Assembly: GCA_031423755.1 (NCBI GenBank)
Contig: JANPGC010000336.1
Coordinates: 1 to 22,694, forward strand
Length of the DNA: 22,694 nt
Direction of reading: 5' to 3'
From: JANMEX01 sp031423755
GTDB lineage: Bacteria > Pseudomonadota > Alphaproteobacteria > Rhizobiales > Rhizobiaceae
This document shows positions 6,793-15,538 of this stretch, piece by piece; position 1 is the stretch's first letter; each line of letters starts with the position of its first letter. Under the pieces are notes generated by a model. The model ran no database searches and was not told the origin of the DNA. It was given only the letters and a program-made list of their open reading frames with translations. A program made the translations under genes and the position numbers.

Positions 6793-9177
6793 TTAGAATT
6801 TGGTTGCAATACCAAAATTCAGGTTTTGAATCTGGTCGTTCGCCTCTTTCAACACCGGAACCGAGTAATCCACACGCAATGGACCAAAAGGCGACGCCCA
6901 AATCAAGCTTGCACCAACAGATGACCGCCAAGCCAAATCTGTGTTGGTCGCATCCGTGAACGGTGAACCAAACAGAGTGCCGACGTCGGCAAACACAGCC
7001 CCTTTGATACCGATGCTTTCGGGAATGGCGGGCATGGGGAACTGCACTTCAGCTGAAGCGTTCACATAAGTTGTGCCACCAATGTGGTCGGCGCCGATCA
7101 TTGGACCAAAACCGTTGAACTCAAACCCGCGGACGATATCGTTGTTGCCTTTGAACAAATCACCCACGCGAATGCCGCTTGATGCGGCTGCAGGGGCCTC
7201 GTCATCAAGAGCATAAATGTAGCCACCGCCAGCTGAAATCAGGCCAACCCAGTTAAATTCTTCCGAAAGCGTGTGATAGTAGGTCGCCTTGGCTGTCGTC
7301 TTCAACCAGTAAGCATCGCCGCCGAGACCGGCAAATTCCTGATTGAACCGGGCAAAAATACCAGCGTGCGGATTGTTGGTGTCATCGATTGTGTTGAACG
7401 TAAGCGCATAGGAAACTGACGACTTGATCCACTTGCCCGCAGGAATATAGGACGGAATTGCCAAGTCTGCCGTATCCGGACCGGCACCGTCTGTATCAAG
7501 ATCGCCAACAATGCCGTCGCCGTTTGTGTCACGCTGCGAATACTCATCCTGCGAGATATTATAAGCAACCTGAGCAGACAATTGATCTGTAATCGGCAGA
7601 CCAAACCGCACGGTGGCACCTGTCCGATCAACCAGATACGCATCGTAGGTGTTCTGGTTCTTGAAGATGTCAAAACCGGCTGCCGCGCGATAACCGAGGA
7701 AATAGGGTTCGGTAAACGACAGGTTGTACGTGCGCGAATCCGCCGTGCCGCCTGCAGAAATCTTTACAAACTGGCCGCGCCCAAGGAAATTCCGTTCGGT
7801 AATGCCGACTTCGAGGTTCACACCCGAATCGCTTCCGCCCGTCGAATATCCAGCCCCAACCGAAAATTCGCCGGTCGATTTTTCAACAACATCAACAACC
7901 AGAACAACTTGGTCAGGCTGATCACCAGGAACGGTCGAAATCTCAACGCGTTCAAAGAAATCAAGCTTCTCCAGACGGCGCTTCGCCTTCTGGATCATCA
8001 CTTGGTTAAATGCGTCGCCTTCAGCCAGATCGAACTCGCGACGGATCACGTAGTCGCGTGTCTTGTCGTTGCCACGCACCTCGATGCGCTCGACATAGGT
8101 CTTTGGACCCTGGTCGACCGTGTAGACAATGTTGATGGTGCGGTTGGCAAAATCACGGTCGCCGCGCGGCGTCACCTGACCAAAAGCGTAGCCCTTTGCG
8201 GCCACTTTCTCGGAAATCCCGATGATTGAGTCTTCAACATCTTTGGCGCTGTAGACTTTACCGGCTCTGGTTTCGACCGCACTGGCCAAGTCGTCTGAAG
8301 TTATGCCTTCAACGGTGCTTTCGACAGAGATGTCGCCGAAATTGTACCGGTCACCTTCTTCCACGGTGATGGTCACCGTGTATTTGTTTGTCGCCTCGTC
8401 CAACTGGGCATCAGAGGAGACGACCTGGAAATCAGCATAGCCCTTGTTGAAGTAGAAGCGCCTAAGCGCCTCTTCATCGGCCTTTATGCGATCAGCATCG
8501 TACACGTCAGAACGTGAAATGAATGACAGAAAGTTCGACTTCTTCGTCGAGATCACTTCGCCCAGACGGCGGTCTGAATAGGCGTTGTTGCCAACAAAAT
8601 TGATGGTGGCGATCTTCGTGCGGTCGCCTTCCTGAATCTCGAACACAACATTGACACGGCCCTCGCCGAGGTCAACAGTAGTGGGATTAACCACAACATC
8701 GGCCCGGCCAATCCGCCGATAGGCCTCCCGAACGGTCTCGGCGTCCTGCTCAAGGGTGTTTGCGTCAAGCGCGTTGCCAGCCTTCAGCTGAACCTGACTG
8801 ACAAGATTGGCATCCTTGATCTTTTTGTTGCCACTGAAGAGAACCTGATTGATGACCTGATTTTCTGCAACGGTGATGACCAGTGTGCCGCCAGACTGGC
8901 TGATGGACACGTCTGAGAAAAGGCCAGTCGAGTAAAGGCGCTTTATGGCCTCATCCAAATCGCCAGCCGAATAGCTCTGCCCCGGCTTGATACCAATGTA
9001 ATCGCCGATGGTCGATGACTCGACACGCTGATTGCCGCGCACCTCGATGGAGCGGAACGAAGCTGCCTGTGCAGCGTTTACGGACAGCACGGATGCGCCA
9101 ATGGCCACGCCCAAAACCACGCGGGCGGAGATGGCAACAGCAGAGGCTGCCGACAACAGAACAGTTCTACACTTCAT
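6793..9177 (-). CDS. bamA: Outer membrane protein assembly factor BamA (Omp85)
   Basis: Core of the BAM complex, which folds and inserts beta-barrel proteins into the outer membrane. The 794 residues start with a signal peptide (MKCR, hydrophobic run, NAAQA cleavage region near residue 38). Five POTRA domains follow to about residue 400 (first FRSIEVRGNQRVESSTIG, last YVERIEVRGNDKTRDYVIR), then a 16-stranded barrel with the lid-lock motif IVRGF (about 681-685) and a C-terminal Phe, as expected for a BAM substrate. The ATG at 9177 has GGGAAG upstream; a TTG at 9189 is less likely. A predicted extracellular loop contains a calcium-loop-like sequence, residues 550-561 (7495-7530), which is unusual. 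It follows rseP after a 193-bp gap. Confidence 0.97.
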   Translation of the reverse strand: MKCRTVLLSAASAVAISARVVLGVAIGASVLSVNAAQAASFRSIEVRGNQRVESSTIGDYIGIKPGQSYSAGDLDEAIKRLYSTGLFSDVSISQSGGTLVITVAENQVINQVLFSGNKKIKDANLVSQVQLKAGNALDANTLEQDAETVREAYRRIGRADVVVNPTTVDLGEGRVNVVFEIQEGDRTKIATINFVGNNAYSDRRLGEVISTKKSNFLSFISRSDVYDADRIKADEEALRRFYFNKGYADFQVVSSDAQLDEATNKYTVTITVEEGDRYNFGDISVESTVEGITSDDLASAVETRAGKVYSAKDVEDSIIGISEKVAAKGYAFGQVTPRGDRDFANRTINIVYTVDQGPKTYVERIEVRGNDKTRDYVIRREFDLAEGDAFNQVMIQKAKRRLEKLDFFERVEISTVPGDQPDQVVLVVDVVEKSTGEFSVGAGYSTGGSDSGVNLEVGITERNFLGRGQFVKISAGGTADSRTYNLSFTEPYFLGYRAAAGFDIFKNQNTYDAYLVDRTGATVRFGLPITDQLSAQVAYNISQDEYSQRDTNGDGIVGDLDTDGAGPDTADLAIPSYIPAGKWIKSSVSYALTFNTIDDTNNPHAGIFARFNQEFAGLGGDAYWLKTTAKATYYHTLSEEFNWVGLISAGGGYIYALDDEAPAAASSGIRVGDLFKGNNDIVRGFEFNGFGPMIGADHIGGTTYVNASAEVQFPMPAIPESIGIKGAVFADVGTLFGSPFTDATNTDLAWRSSVGASLIWASPFGPLRVDYSVPVLKEANDQIQNLNFGIATKF

Positions 9178-9244
9178 TGGTCTTCCCAAACCTTATGCAA
9201 CATGAGTCCCTACGGCTATCAAGGCACCCGTCAGAGCCTCGTTC

Positions 9245-9272
9245 GTAATAGCCGGTTTTGCCATACACGCAA
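9245..9272 (-). promoter_or_regulatory. Possible bamA promoter
   Basis: On the minus strand TTGCGT (9272-9267) is followed after 16 bp by TATTAC (9250-9245), a moderate match to a sigma-70-type -35/-10 pair. The transcript would start about 60 bases before the bamA ATG. The 193-bp gap here, much longer than most others in the block, makes an internal promoter reasonable, but the hexamers alone are weak evidence. Confidence 0.25.
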
Positions 9273-9307
9273 GCCTTACAGTTAATATCCATTTACTTCT
9301 TTCGTTT

Positions 9308-9327
9308 CCGTGGCTTCCGCGCCACGG
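9308..9327. repeat. Inverted repeat between rseP and bamA
   Basis: CCGTGGC (9308-9314) and GCCACGG (9321-9327) form a 7-bp perfect stem around a 6-base loop, 44 bases past the rseP stop. On the minus (transcribed) strand it is followed by A-rich, not T-rich, sequence, so it is not a standard intrinsic terminator; it may stabilise the upstream mRNA end. Confidence 0.4.
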
Positions 9328-9370
9328 CAAACACCCGACATGGTAAACGGACGGTTAGCGCCCCATTGCC

Positions 9371-10510
9371 TCAGCAGGCAAAAAGATCGTTGTAAAACAC
9401 GAACAGCATGAACATGAGGACGAGAGCGCCGCCGATGCGGAAGACAAAGTCCTGCAATTTGGCGGAAACAGGGCGGCGCATCACCGTTTCCATACCGTAA
9501 AATAGCAAGTGGCCGCCATCCAAGGGTGGGATCGGCAGAAGGTTGAGAATGCCGATTCCGATCGACAGCAACGCACCCAGCTGGATAAGCCAATCTACGC
9601 CTCTCTTGGCGGCCTGGCCGGCCATACTGGCGATTTTGACCGGGCCGCCGAGTTGGCATTTGTCTTCCCTGCCCTTGACCAGCCGGACAAGAAAATTCCC
9701 TGTCTGTGCAGCTATATAGCCAGTTTGCCTGACGGATTCGCCCAACGCCTGCAGCGGCGTAAACTTGCGTATTTCATAACCGCCTTCCGCAGGACTGGTC
9801 TGAATGCCAAGCACCGCCACCTTGATCTTGTTGCCCAGCGCATCGTCGATTTCGCGGGTGAGCGGCGTCGCATTTATGGTCAGCGTTTCGCCCTTGCGCT
9901 CCATCACAAAAGTCATTTCCTGGTCGGCCCTCGGCGCGATGTAACGCTGCAGATCTTCAAACGACTCAATGGCGTTGCCATCAATGGATTTGAACTTGTC
10001 GCCGGGCTGGAAACCTGCGGCTTCCGCGACAGATCCCGGCACGAGCTGGGTAATAACCGGGTTGGTAATGATCCGGCCGTTGAGGGCGAAGAAGACAGCA
10101 AAAATTGCAACCGTTAACAATATGTTAGCGATGGGACCGGCGGCAACGGTGGCGGCACGCTTCCAAACCGGCTGGGTTTGAAACGCCGTTTTCCGCTCGG
10201 CATCCGACATTGCAGACAGGGCCTCTTGATCGGGAATGCTGGCGCCGTTCTCGTCGCCGGCAAACTTCACGTAACCGCCAAGAGGAATCGCGGACAGCTT
10301 CCAGCGGGTGCCCTTCCTGTCAGTGAAGCCGATCAGCTCCGGCCCGAACCCGACCGAAAACGCTTTCACACCAATGCCGCACCAGCGCCCGACGAGATAA
10401 TGGCCCATCTCGTGCACGAAAACGACAAGTGTGAGAATTGCCAGAAATGGCAGGAGCGTGCCGATGAGGATGCTGTCGCTGCTGATCAATTTGGAGAGAG
10501 TTTCGCTCAA
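9371..10510 (-). CDS. rseP: RseP-family site-2 intramembrane zinc metalloprotease
   Basis: Inner-membrane protease that cuts within membrane helices, in other bacteria releasing extracytoplasmic sigma factors by cleaving their anti-sigma factors or clearing signal peptides. The zinc-binding HEMGH (33-37) lies in the first membrane segment, a PDZ domain covers about residues 125-200 (VITQLVPGSVAEAAGFQPGD), and the second catalytic motif NLLPIPPLDGGH is near the C-terminus. No ATG precedes the active site: only TTG codons are available. I choose the TTG at 10510 (379 residues), with AAGGA seven bases upstream; TTG 10540, with GGAG four bases upstream, would add ten residues. It has a single PDZ domain rather than the two of E. 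coli RseP. Lies between cdsA and bamA as is usual. Confidence 0.94.
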   Translation of the reverse strand: MSETLSKLISSDSILIGTLLPFLAILTLVVFVHEMGHYLVGRWCGIGVKAFSVGFGPELIGFTDRKGTRWKLSAIPLGGYVKFAGDENGASIPDQEALSAMSDAERKTAFQTQPVWKRAATVAAGPIANILLTVAIFAVFFALNGRIITNPVITQLVPGSVAEAAGFQPGDKFKSIDGNAIESFEDLQRYIAPRADQEMTFVMERKGETLTINATPLTREIDDALGNKIKVAVLGIQTSPAEGGYEIRKFTPLQALGESVRQTGYIAAQTGNFLVRLVKGREDKCQLGGPVKIASMAGQAAKRGVDWLIQLGALLSIGIGILNLLPIPPLDGGHLLFYGMETVMRRPVSAKLQDFVFRIGGALVLMFMLFVFYNDLFAC

Positions 10511-10574
10511 GGCAATATCCTTAAAATGCCGGGATGCCAAGTTGCTCCGGCGTAAAAATTATCTTGGGGACAAC

Positions 10575-11372
10575 TCAAAGCAGGCCCGTTGTCACATGCA
10601 CTAAGTAAAGCGCCGCCGCCGCCGCTACAAGGGCGTCCACCCTGTCCATAATGCCACCATGGCCGGGAATTATCGTGCCGGAGTCCTTTACGCCAAACCT
10701 CCGCTTGACCCAGGATTCGAAAAGATCGCCAATCTGCGACCAGACTGAAACAAGCAAGATGATGATCGGCAGCATCGGGCCGATGGGCAGCCCGGCAAGC
10801 ACTGCTACACCCAAGCCAGCGAACATCGCCGCGACCGCCCCGCCAATTGCTCCGGACCAGGTTTTGCCCGGAGAGATTGCCGGTGCCAACTTGGGTCCGC
10901 CAAGCGAGCGCCCGACAAAGTAGGCGAAAATATCAGTCGCCCAAACCAGCGCGAACAGGAACAGGACTGCGAACAGGCCATCATTTTGATCGCCACGCAG
11001 AAACACCAGACTTGCCGCCGGAATGGCGGAATAAAGTATGCCCCAGCCGAGCCACACGTTCGCCTGCCCGGCAAGCTTGGCAACAAAGCCGACAATGGCT
11101 GCGATACATATCGCAGCAAAAATCATCTGCGGGGGCAGCCCCGCCATTAACAGCGCAAAGGCGACGATCAGCAGGAGTTCGGCGGCTTTGGCGAGAACCG
11201 TCTTGGAACCAGCCTCGGTGATGCGCCGCCACTCGACAAAGACCCCGGTGCCCATAGCCACCGCGAGGATGCGGAACGGCCAACCTCCAAACCAGGTCAG
11301 AGCGAGAACAAGCGCTGCAAGAATCACGCCGGACAACACGCGTTGTTGCAGGTTTGTCAGGCTGGCGCTCAT
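10575..11372 (-). CDS. cdsA: Phosphatidate cytidylyltransferase
   Basis: Makes CDP-diacylglycerol from CTP and phosphatidic acid, the precursor of all major phospholipids, at the inner membrane. The 265-residue protein is strongly hydrophobic with about seven or eight membrane segments and carries the full C-terminal family signature, SWVKRRFGVKDSGTIIPGHG followed by GIMDRVD (around residues 220-246). The ATG at 11372 has GAGG eight bases upstream and overlaps the uppS stop as ATGA, so translation is likely coupled to uppS. dxr, which follows cdsA in some alphaproteobacteria, is absent here; rseP comes next after 64 bp. Confidence 0.97.
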   Translation of the reverse strand: MSASLTNLQQRVLSGVILAALVLALTWFGGWPFRILAVAMGTGVFVEWRRITEAGSKTVLAKAAELLLIVAFALLMAGLPPQMIFAAICIAAIVGFVAKLAGQANVWLGWGILYSAIPAASLVFLRGDQNDGLFAVLFLFALVWATDIFAYFVGRSLGGPKLAPAISPGKTWSGAIGGAVAAMFAGLGVAVLAGLPIGPMLPIIILLVSVWSQIGDLFESWVKRRFGVKDSGTIIPGHGGIMDRVDALVAAAAALYLVHVTTGLL

Positions 11373-12082
11373 GAAACACGCGCCTCGACGCCGCCAAACC
11401 GGCGCTCGCGTCCTTCAAACTCGTTCAAGGCTTCGATCAGACTGTCACGGTTGAAGTCCGGCCAAAGGCAAGGCAGGAATACCAACTCAGAATAGGCCGC
11501 CTGCCACAGAAGGAAATTCGACAGCCGCTGCTCGCCACTGGTGCGGATGACCAGATCCGGGTCGGGAATGCCAGCCGTATCCAGCCGCGCAGACAGAGCT
11601 GCCGGGCCGATGTCTTCGGTGTTCAAACGACCTTCAGCGACGTCATCCACGAGCTTGCGCGCGGCGCGGATGATCTCGTCACGGCCGCCGTAGTTGAACG
11701 CGATGTTGAGCGTCATGGCCGTATTGCCGCGCGTCAGCTGCTCTGCGTCCTGCAACAGCTTCAGAATATCCGGCTTTAGCCCCCTGCGCTCGCCGATGAT
11801 CCGAACCTCAACATTGGAGCGATGCAGGTCCGCAAGGTCGCGGCGGATGAACAGCTTCAAAAGCCCAAGCAGATCAGAGACTTCACTGGCTGGCCTCGAC
11901 CAGTTCTCGGACGAAAAGGCGTAAAGCGTAAGGTATCGAATGCCAAGCTCAGAGGCGTTTCTCACGGTTTCGTGCAGCGCATTCATGCCGGCCTTGTGAC
12001 CGGCTGTGCGCGGCAGACCCCGCGCCTTAGCCCAGCGGCCGTTGCCGTCCATGATGATTGCCACATGGGCAGGCACTTGCAT
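11369..12082 (-). CDS. uppS: Isoprenyl transferase (undecaprenyl diphosphate synthase)
   Basis: Extends farnesyl diphosphate with isopentenyl diphosphate units in cis to give undecaprenyl diphosphate, the lipid carrier for peptidoglycan and O-antigen. At 237 residues it is of typical length. The N-terminal IIMDGNGRW (9-17) holds the catalytic Asp12 (E. coli Asp26), SSENWSRP is the conserved substrate loop, and RTSGEQRLSNFLLWQAAYSE is the C-terminal signature with its conserved arginines. The ATG at 12082 follows GCGAGG closely, with AAAGGT further upstream. It lies 33 bp after frr and overlaps cdsA. Confidence 0.97.
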   Translation of the reverse strand: MQVPAHVAIIMDGNGRWAKARGLPRTAGHKAGMNALHETVRNASELGIRYLTLYAFSSENWSRPASEVSDLLGLLKLFIRRDLADLHRSNVEVRIIGERRGLKPDILKLLQDAEQLTRGNTAMTLNIAFNYGGRDEIIRAARKLVDDVAEGRLNTEDIGPAALSARLDTAGIPDPDLVIRTSGEQRLSNFLLWQAAYSELVFLPCLWPDFNRDSLIEALNEFEGRERRFGGVEARVS

Positions 12083-12115
12083 CCTCGCGTCTACCTTTCC
12101 CCTGATGTGCGACCG

Positions 12116-12682
12116 TCACACATGCATGATTTCGGCTTCTTTGGCGTACAACAGCTTGTCGACTTCGCTGATCGTATCGTCGGTGTGCTTTTGCACCTTG
12201 TCGTGCTGGACGCGGCTGTCGTCCTGGCTGATGTCGCCGTCCTTCTCGAGTTTCTTCAGCTGCTCCATCGCGTCGCGGCGCACATGGCGGGCGGCGATGC
12301 GGGCGTTTTCGCCATACTCCTTGGCGATCTTGACCAATTCCTTGCGGCGCTGCTCATTCAACTCGGGCAGCGGAATGCGCAGCGTCGTGCCATCGGTGAT
12401 CGGGTTGAGGCCAAGGCCTGAGTCGCGGATGGCGCGCTCGACGGCACCGACCATGGATTTGTCCCAGACGGACACGCTCAACATCCGCGCTTCGGGCACG
12501 GTGACGTTTGCCACCTGATTGATCGGCATCGATGAGCCATAGGCGGAGACGGTAATCGGGTCGAGCAGACTGGCCGACGCGCGGCCGGTGCGAAGACCGC
12601 CAAGGTCATGCTTGAAAGCGGCAATTGCGCCATCCATGCGGCGCTTGACATCGTTCATGTCGAGAAGTTCGTTCTTGGCCAT
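12116..12682 (-). CDS. frr: Ribosome recycling factor
   Basis: Splits post-termination ribosomes together with EF-G. The 188 residues are close to the usual 185-186, all-helical domain I plus the small domain II. Typical segments are visible: LGGLRTGRASASLLDPITV, the VWDKSMVGAVERAI region, and the C-terminal helix KHTDDTISEVDKLLYAKEAEI. The ATG at 12682 has a clear AGGAG seven bases upstream. It follows pyrH after 40 bp, the near-universal pyrH-frr pairing. Confidence 0.98.
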   Translation of the reverse strand: MAKNELLDMNDVKRRMDGAIAAFKHDLGGLRTGRASASLLDPITVSAYGSSMPINQVANVTVPEARMLSVSVWDKSMVGAVERAIRDSGLGLNPITDGTTLRIPLPELNEQRRKELVKIAKEYGENARIAARHVRRDAMEQLKKLEKDGDISQDDSRVQHDKVQKHTDDTISEVDKLLYAKEAEIMHV

Positions 12683-12722
12683 TTCTCACTCCTGCGGACC
12701 GTTTGCCGGTTCAGACACCTTG

Positions 12723-13445
12723 TCAGGCGTCCTTTACCACTGTGCAACGGCCTTTTCCTGTCAAAATATCGGCGAATCCGCCGGCCTCGTGAATGGAATA
12801 CACGATTATCGGAATGTGGTTCTCACGCGCAAGAGCTACCGCTGCTGTGTCCATGACGGCGAGGCCGCGTGAAAGCACTTCCTGATGCGTCAGCGTGTCG
12901 AAACGGGTAGCCGACGGGTCTTTCTTCGGGTCGGCGGTGTAAATTCCGTCAACCTGAGTTCCCTTGAACAGCGCGTCGGCGCCGACTTCGGCTGCCCGCA
13001 GTGCGGCCGCAGAGTCCGTCGTGAAGAACGGGTTGCCCGTACCGCCGGCAAAAATCACAACCTTGCCCTGATCCATATAGGACGTTGCCTGGCGCTGCGA
13101 GAAGCTTTCGCAGAGTTCCGGCATTGCAATGGCGGAGAGGACCACGGTATCGATGCCGAGCTTGACCAGAGACGTCCGCAGCGCCAGCGAATTGATGACC
13201 GTTGCCAGCATTCCCATGTGATCGCCGGTCACGCGGTCTCCGCCCTTGGACGCCACAGCCACGCCGCGGAAAATATTGCCGCCGCCAATGACGACGCCAA
13301 CTTCAACGCCCAGCGCCCTCGCTTGCGCAATATCCGAAGCGATTCGGTCCACGACCGCCACATCTATGCCAAACCCTTGGTCGCCCATCAGCGCCTCGCC
13401 GGAAGCTTTGAGCAAAACACGGCGGTAGAGGGGTTTGGATGTCAT
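12723..13445 (-). CDS. pyrH: UMP kinase
   Basis: Phosphorylates UMP to UDP for pyrimidine nucleotide synthesis; a bacterial-type hexameric enzyme of the amino-acid kinase fold, usually activated by GTP and inhibited by UTP. The 240-residue protein shows RVLLKASGEALMG at the N-terminus (phosphate-binding lysine and glycines), VIGGGNIFRG, the GDHMGMLATVINSLAL segment and AGGTGNPFFTTDSAAALRA. The ATG at 13445 follows GGAA with seven-base spacing. The 95-bp gap from tsf carries a strong hairpin, so pyrH expression may be set separately from rpsB-tsf. Confidence 0.98.
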   Translation of the reverse strand: MTSKPLYRRVLLKASGEALMGDQGFGIDVAVVDRIASDIAQARALGVEVGVVIGGGNIFRGVAVASKGGDRVTGDHMGMLATVINSLALRTSLVKLGIDTVVLSAIAMPELCESFSQRQATSYMDQGKVVIFAGGTGNPFFTTDSAAALRAAEVGADALFKGTQVDGIYTADPKKDPSATRFDTLTHQEVLSRGLAVMDTAAVALARENHIPIIVYSIHEAGGFADILTGKGRCTVVKDA

Positions 13446-13487
13446 GACGGGTTCCGTATGCGAGCGATTCCGCGATTTCGATACACG

Positions 13488-13517
13488 AAGGGCGCGGCGA
13501 AGTCACGCCGCGCCCTT
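13488..13517 (-). terminator. Strong hairpin between tsf and pyrH (possible partial terminator or processing site)
   Basis: AAGGGCGCGGCG (13488-13499) and CGCCGCGCCCTT (13506-13517) make a perfect 12-bp G+C-rich stem with a six-base loop, 23 bases past the tsf stop. The minus-strand sequence after it (CGTGTATCG) is not a T-run, so full intrinsic termination is doubtful; partial attenuation or mRNA 3' protection of rpsB-tsf is more likely. Confidence 0.5.
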
Positions 13518-13540
13518 GCGCAATAGACTGTTTGAACCGG

Positions 13541-14470
13541 TCAGCCCTTGGCGGCGGCTGCCACTTCGGCTGCGAAGTCGGACGTCTCTTTCTCGATGCC
13601 TTCGCCGAGAGCAAAACGCACGAAACCGGTGATCTTGGCAGGTGCGCCGATTACCTTCTCAGCATCCTTCAGCGCTGCCTCAACGGTCATGTCCGGGTTC
13701 AAGACGAATGCCTGCTTCAACAGCACGACTTCCTCGTAGAACTTGCGAATGCGGCCCTCGACCATCTTTTCGATGATCGCGTCCGGCTTGCCCGATTCGC
13801 GTGCCTGCTCGGTGAAAATCGCGCGTTCACGCTCGACAGCAGCCGGATCAACTTCGTCGGCTGTCAGTGCCAGCGGGTTTGTCGCGGCGACGTGCATGGC
13901 AACCTGACGGGCGAACTTGCGCGCCTCGTCGTGGCCGCCAATCGTTTCGATGGAAACGAGCACGCCCATCTTGCCGAGAACGTCATTGACCACGGCATTG
14001 TGGACATAGGTTGCAACAACGCCGTCTGTCACTGACAGCATGGCCGAGCGTCGGAACGACATGTTTTCGCCGATGGTGCCGACGGCATCCTTGATCGTGT
14101 CGGCGACTGACTTGCCGGTGCCGGGATAAGCCGCGTTGGCGACAGCCTCGGTCGAACCATTGGTCGGCAGCGCCACGTTGGCAACATTGCGGACGATGTC
14201 CTGAAATGTGTCGTTGCGGGCTGCAAAGTCTGTCTCGCAGTTTACTTCAACAACCACGGCCTTGTGGCTATCCGATGCGATGCCAATCAGGCCTTCGGCG
14301 GCGGTGCGACCGGATTTCTTTTCAGCCTTGGTGATGCCCTTGGCGCGCAGCCAGTCGACAGCGGCTTCAATGTTGCCGTCGTTTTCCGTCAATGCGTTCT
14401 TGCAATCCATCATGCCTGCGCCGGAGATTTCACGCAGTTCCTTGACCATTGCGGCGGTAATCGTTGCCAT
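13541..14470 (-). CDS. tsf: Elongation factor Ts
   Basis: Nucleotide exchange factor that releases GDP from EF-Tu. The 309-residue protein begins with the UBA-like N-terminal domain (VKELREISGAGMMDCKNAL, with the conserved GAGMMDCK) and contains the EF-Tu-contacting TDFAARND motif (about residues 79-86), followed by core repeats and the C-terminal module. The frame is open 20 codons further upstream, but the ATG at 14470 has AAAGGT about eight bases before it and matches the normal protein start. It follows rpsB after a 133-bp gap containing a large hairpin. Confidence 0.98.
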   Translation of the reverse strand: MATITAAMVKELREISGAGMMDCKNALTENDGNIEAAVDWLRAKGITKAEKKSGRTAAEGLIGIASDSHKAVVVEVNCETDFAARNDTFQDIVRNVANVALPTNGSTEAVANAAYPGTGKSVADTIKDAVGTIGENMSFRRSAMLSVTDGVVATYVHNAVVNDVLGKMGVLVSIETIGGHDEARKFARQVAMHVAATNPLALTADEVDPAAVERERAIFTEQARESGKPDAIIEKMVEGRIRKFYEEVVLLKQAFVLNPDMTVEAALKDAEKVIGAPAKITGFVRFALGEGIEKETSDFAAEVAAAAKG

Positions 14471-14520
14471 TGTTCTGACCTTTCCACGAACAGGCCGCAC
14501 CTTGATCCAGATGCGCCTTC

Positions 14521-14536
14521 GGGCACCCATGTGCCC
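14521..14536 (-). promoter_or_regulatory. Small hairpin in the tsf leader
   Basis: GGGCAC (14521-14526) and GTGCCC (14531-14536) form a 6-bp stem (7 with the flanking C-G) around CCAT, about 50 bases before the tsf ATG. It is distinct from the larger hairpin directly after rpsB. Function unknown. Confidence 0.25.
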
Positions 14537-14563
14537 GGCAAATCAATTCATTTGTATGAAAGC

Positions 14564-14594
14564 GCGAGGCCGCAGCAAAATTGCGCGGCCCCGC
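14564..14594 (-). terminator. Hairpin between rpsB and tsf (possible attenuator)
   Basis: Starting 9 bases after the rpsB stop, the minus strand can form GCGGGGCCGC against GCGGCCTCGC (10 bp, one G-U) continued by GCAA/TTGC around TT, a 14-bp stem with a single bulged base. It is followed by GCTTTCA, a poor T-run. Such a structure would allow partial termination or RNase stalling, giving more S2 than EF-Ts transcript; this role is inferred. Confidence 0.5.
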
Positions 14595-14603
14595 AAAAGC
14601 CTA

Positions 14604-15383
14604 TCAGGCTTCGGGAGCAGCTTCCGGAGCGGCTTCAATCGCCAACTCGACCGGAGCGTCTTCCATTGCGCCGATGTCAACGCCCATCGATCCCTGCTGA
14701 CGGGCGATGCCGTCGATGCAAGCCTTGGAGATCAGCTCGCAATAAAGCGCGATGGCGCGCGAGGAATCGTCGTTGCCGGGGATCGGATAGTCGATCTTGT
14801 CGGGATCACAGTTCGAATCGATCACGGCGACAACCGGAATGCCGAGGCGCTTGGCCTCTTCAATCGCGTTCGCTTCCTTGTTGGTGTCGATGATGAACAT
14901 GATGTTCGGGGTCGAACCCATGTCCTTGATGCCGCCAAGCGCGCGGTCGAGCTTCTCGCGCTCGCGCTGAAGGTTCAGAAGTTCCTTCTTGGTGAAGCCC
15001 TGACCTTCGCCGGCCAGAAGTTCGTCAAGCTTGCGAAGACGCTGGATCGAGTTGGAAATGGTCTTCCAGTTGGTCATCATGCCGCCGAGCCAGCGGGCGT
15101 TGACGTAATACTGGGCCGAATTGCGGGCAGCTTCGGCAACAATTTCCGAAGCCTGACGCTTGGTGCCGACGAACAGCACGCGGCCGCCCTTGGACACCAC
15201 ATCAGAAACAGCCTTCAGCGCCGTGTGCAGCATTGGCACGGTCTGGGCGAGGTCCATGATGTGGATGTTGTTGCGGGTGCCAAAGATGTACGTCGACATC
15301 TTCGGGTTCCAACGGTGGGTCTGGTGACCAAAGTGAACGCCAGCTTCCAAGAGCTGACGCATGCTGAAATCTGGCAGCGCCAT
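14604..15383 (-). CDS. rpsB: 30S ribosomal protein S2
   Basis: Small-subunit ribosomal protein that joins late on the platform side of the 30S. The 259-residue protein has the conserved N-terminus (FSMRQLLEAGVHFGHQTHRW), NNIHIMDLAQT, the VLFVGTKRQASEIV segment and NARWLGGMMTNW. It ends in an Ala/Pro/Glu tail (IEAAPEAAPEA), an acidic low-complexity extension often seen in alphaproteobacterial S2. The ATG at 15383 has AAGGAAC upstream; an in-frame extension to 15428 lacks conservation. It is the first gene after the promoter at 15498-15526 and has a structured leader of about 110 bases. Confidence 0.98.
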   Translation of the reverse strand: MALPDFSMRQLLEAGVHFGHQTHRWNPKMSTYIFGTRNNIHIMDLAQTVPMLHTALKAVSDVVSKGGRVLFVGTKRQASEIVAEAARNSAQYYVNARWLGGMMTNWKTISNSIQRLRKLDELLAGEGQGFTKKELLNLQREREKLDRALGGIKDMGSTPNIMFIIDTNKEANAIEEAKRLGIPVVAVIDSNCDPDKIDYPIPGNDDSSRAIALYCELISKACIDGIARQQGSMGVDIGAMEDAPVELAIEAAPEAAPEA

Positions 15384-15420
15384 TTGATAGTTCCTTTCCG
15401 GTTGAACCTCCGCCGGGGCA

Positions 15421-15464
15421 GACAGCAAGCTGTCACCGGTGGCGCGGCCGGGATTTCTCCCCGG
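15421..15464 (-). promoter_or_regulatory. Structured 5' leader of rpsB
   Basis: Two inverted repeats lie between the predicted transcription start (about 15490) and the rpsB ATG: CCGGG (15448-15452) with CCCGG (15460-15464), and GACAGC (15421-15426) with GCTGTC (15429-15434). In several bacteria S2 binds its own mRNA leader to repress rpsB-tsf, so this is a candidate autoregulatory site, though I cannot match it to a known S2 leader motif. Confidence 0.35.
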
Positions 15465-15497
15465 ACGAACCGATCCCTGCGTGTGGAATGACGCGGC

Positions 15498-15526
15498 GTA
15501 TAGGGGGTTGGAGCGGAAAAGGCAAG
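15498..15526 (-). promoter_or_regulatory. Sigma-70-type promoter of the rpsB operon
   Basis: On the minus strand CTTGCC (15526-15521), a 17-bp spacer, then CTATAC (15503-15498). This fits the alphaproteobacterial housekeeping pattern (CTTGAC, 17 bp, CTATAT) with one mismatch in each hexamer. It lies just past the acyltransferase stop codon, so rpsB and what follows can be transcribed independently of eipB and the acyltransferase. Confidence 0.65.
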
Positions 15527-15538
15527 CGGGGGCGGAAA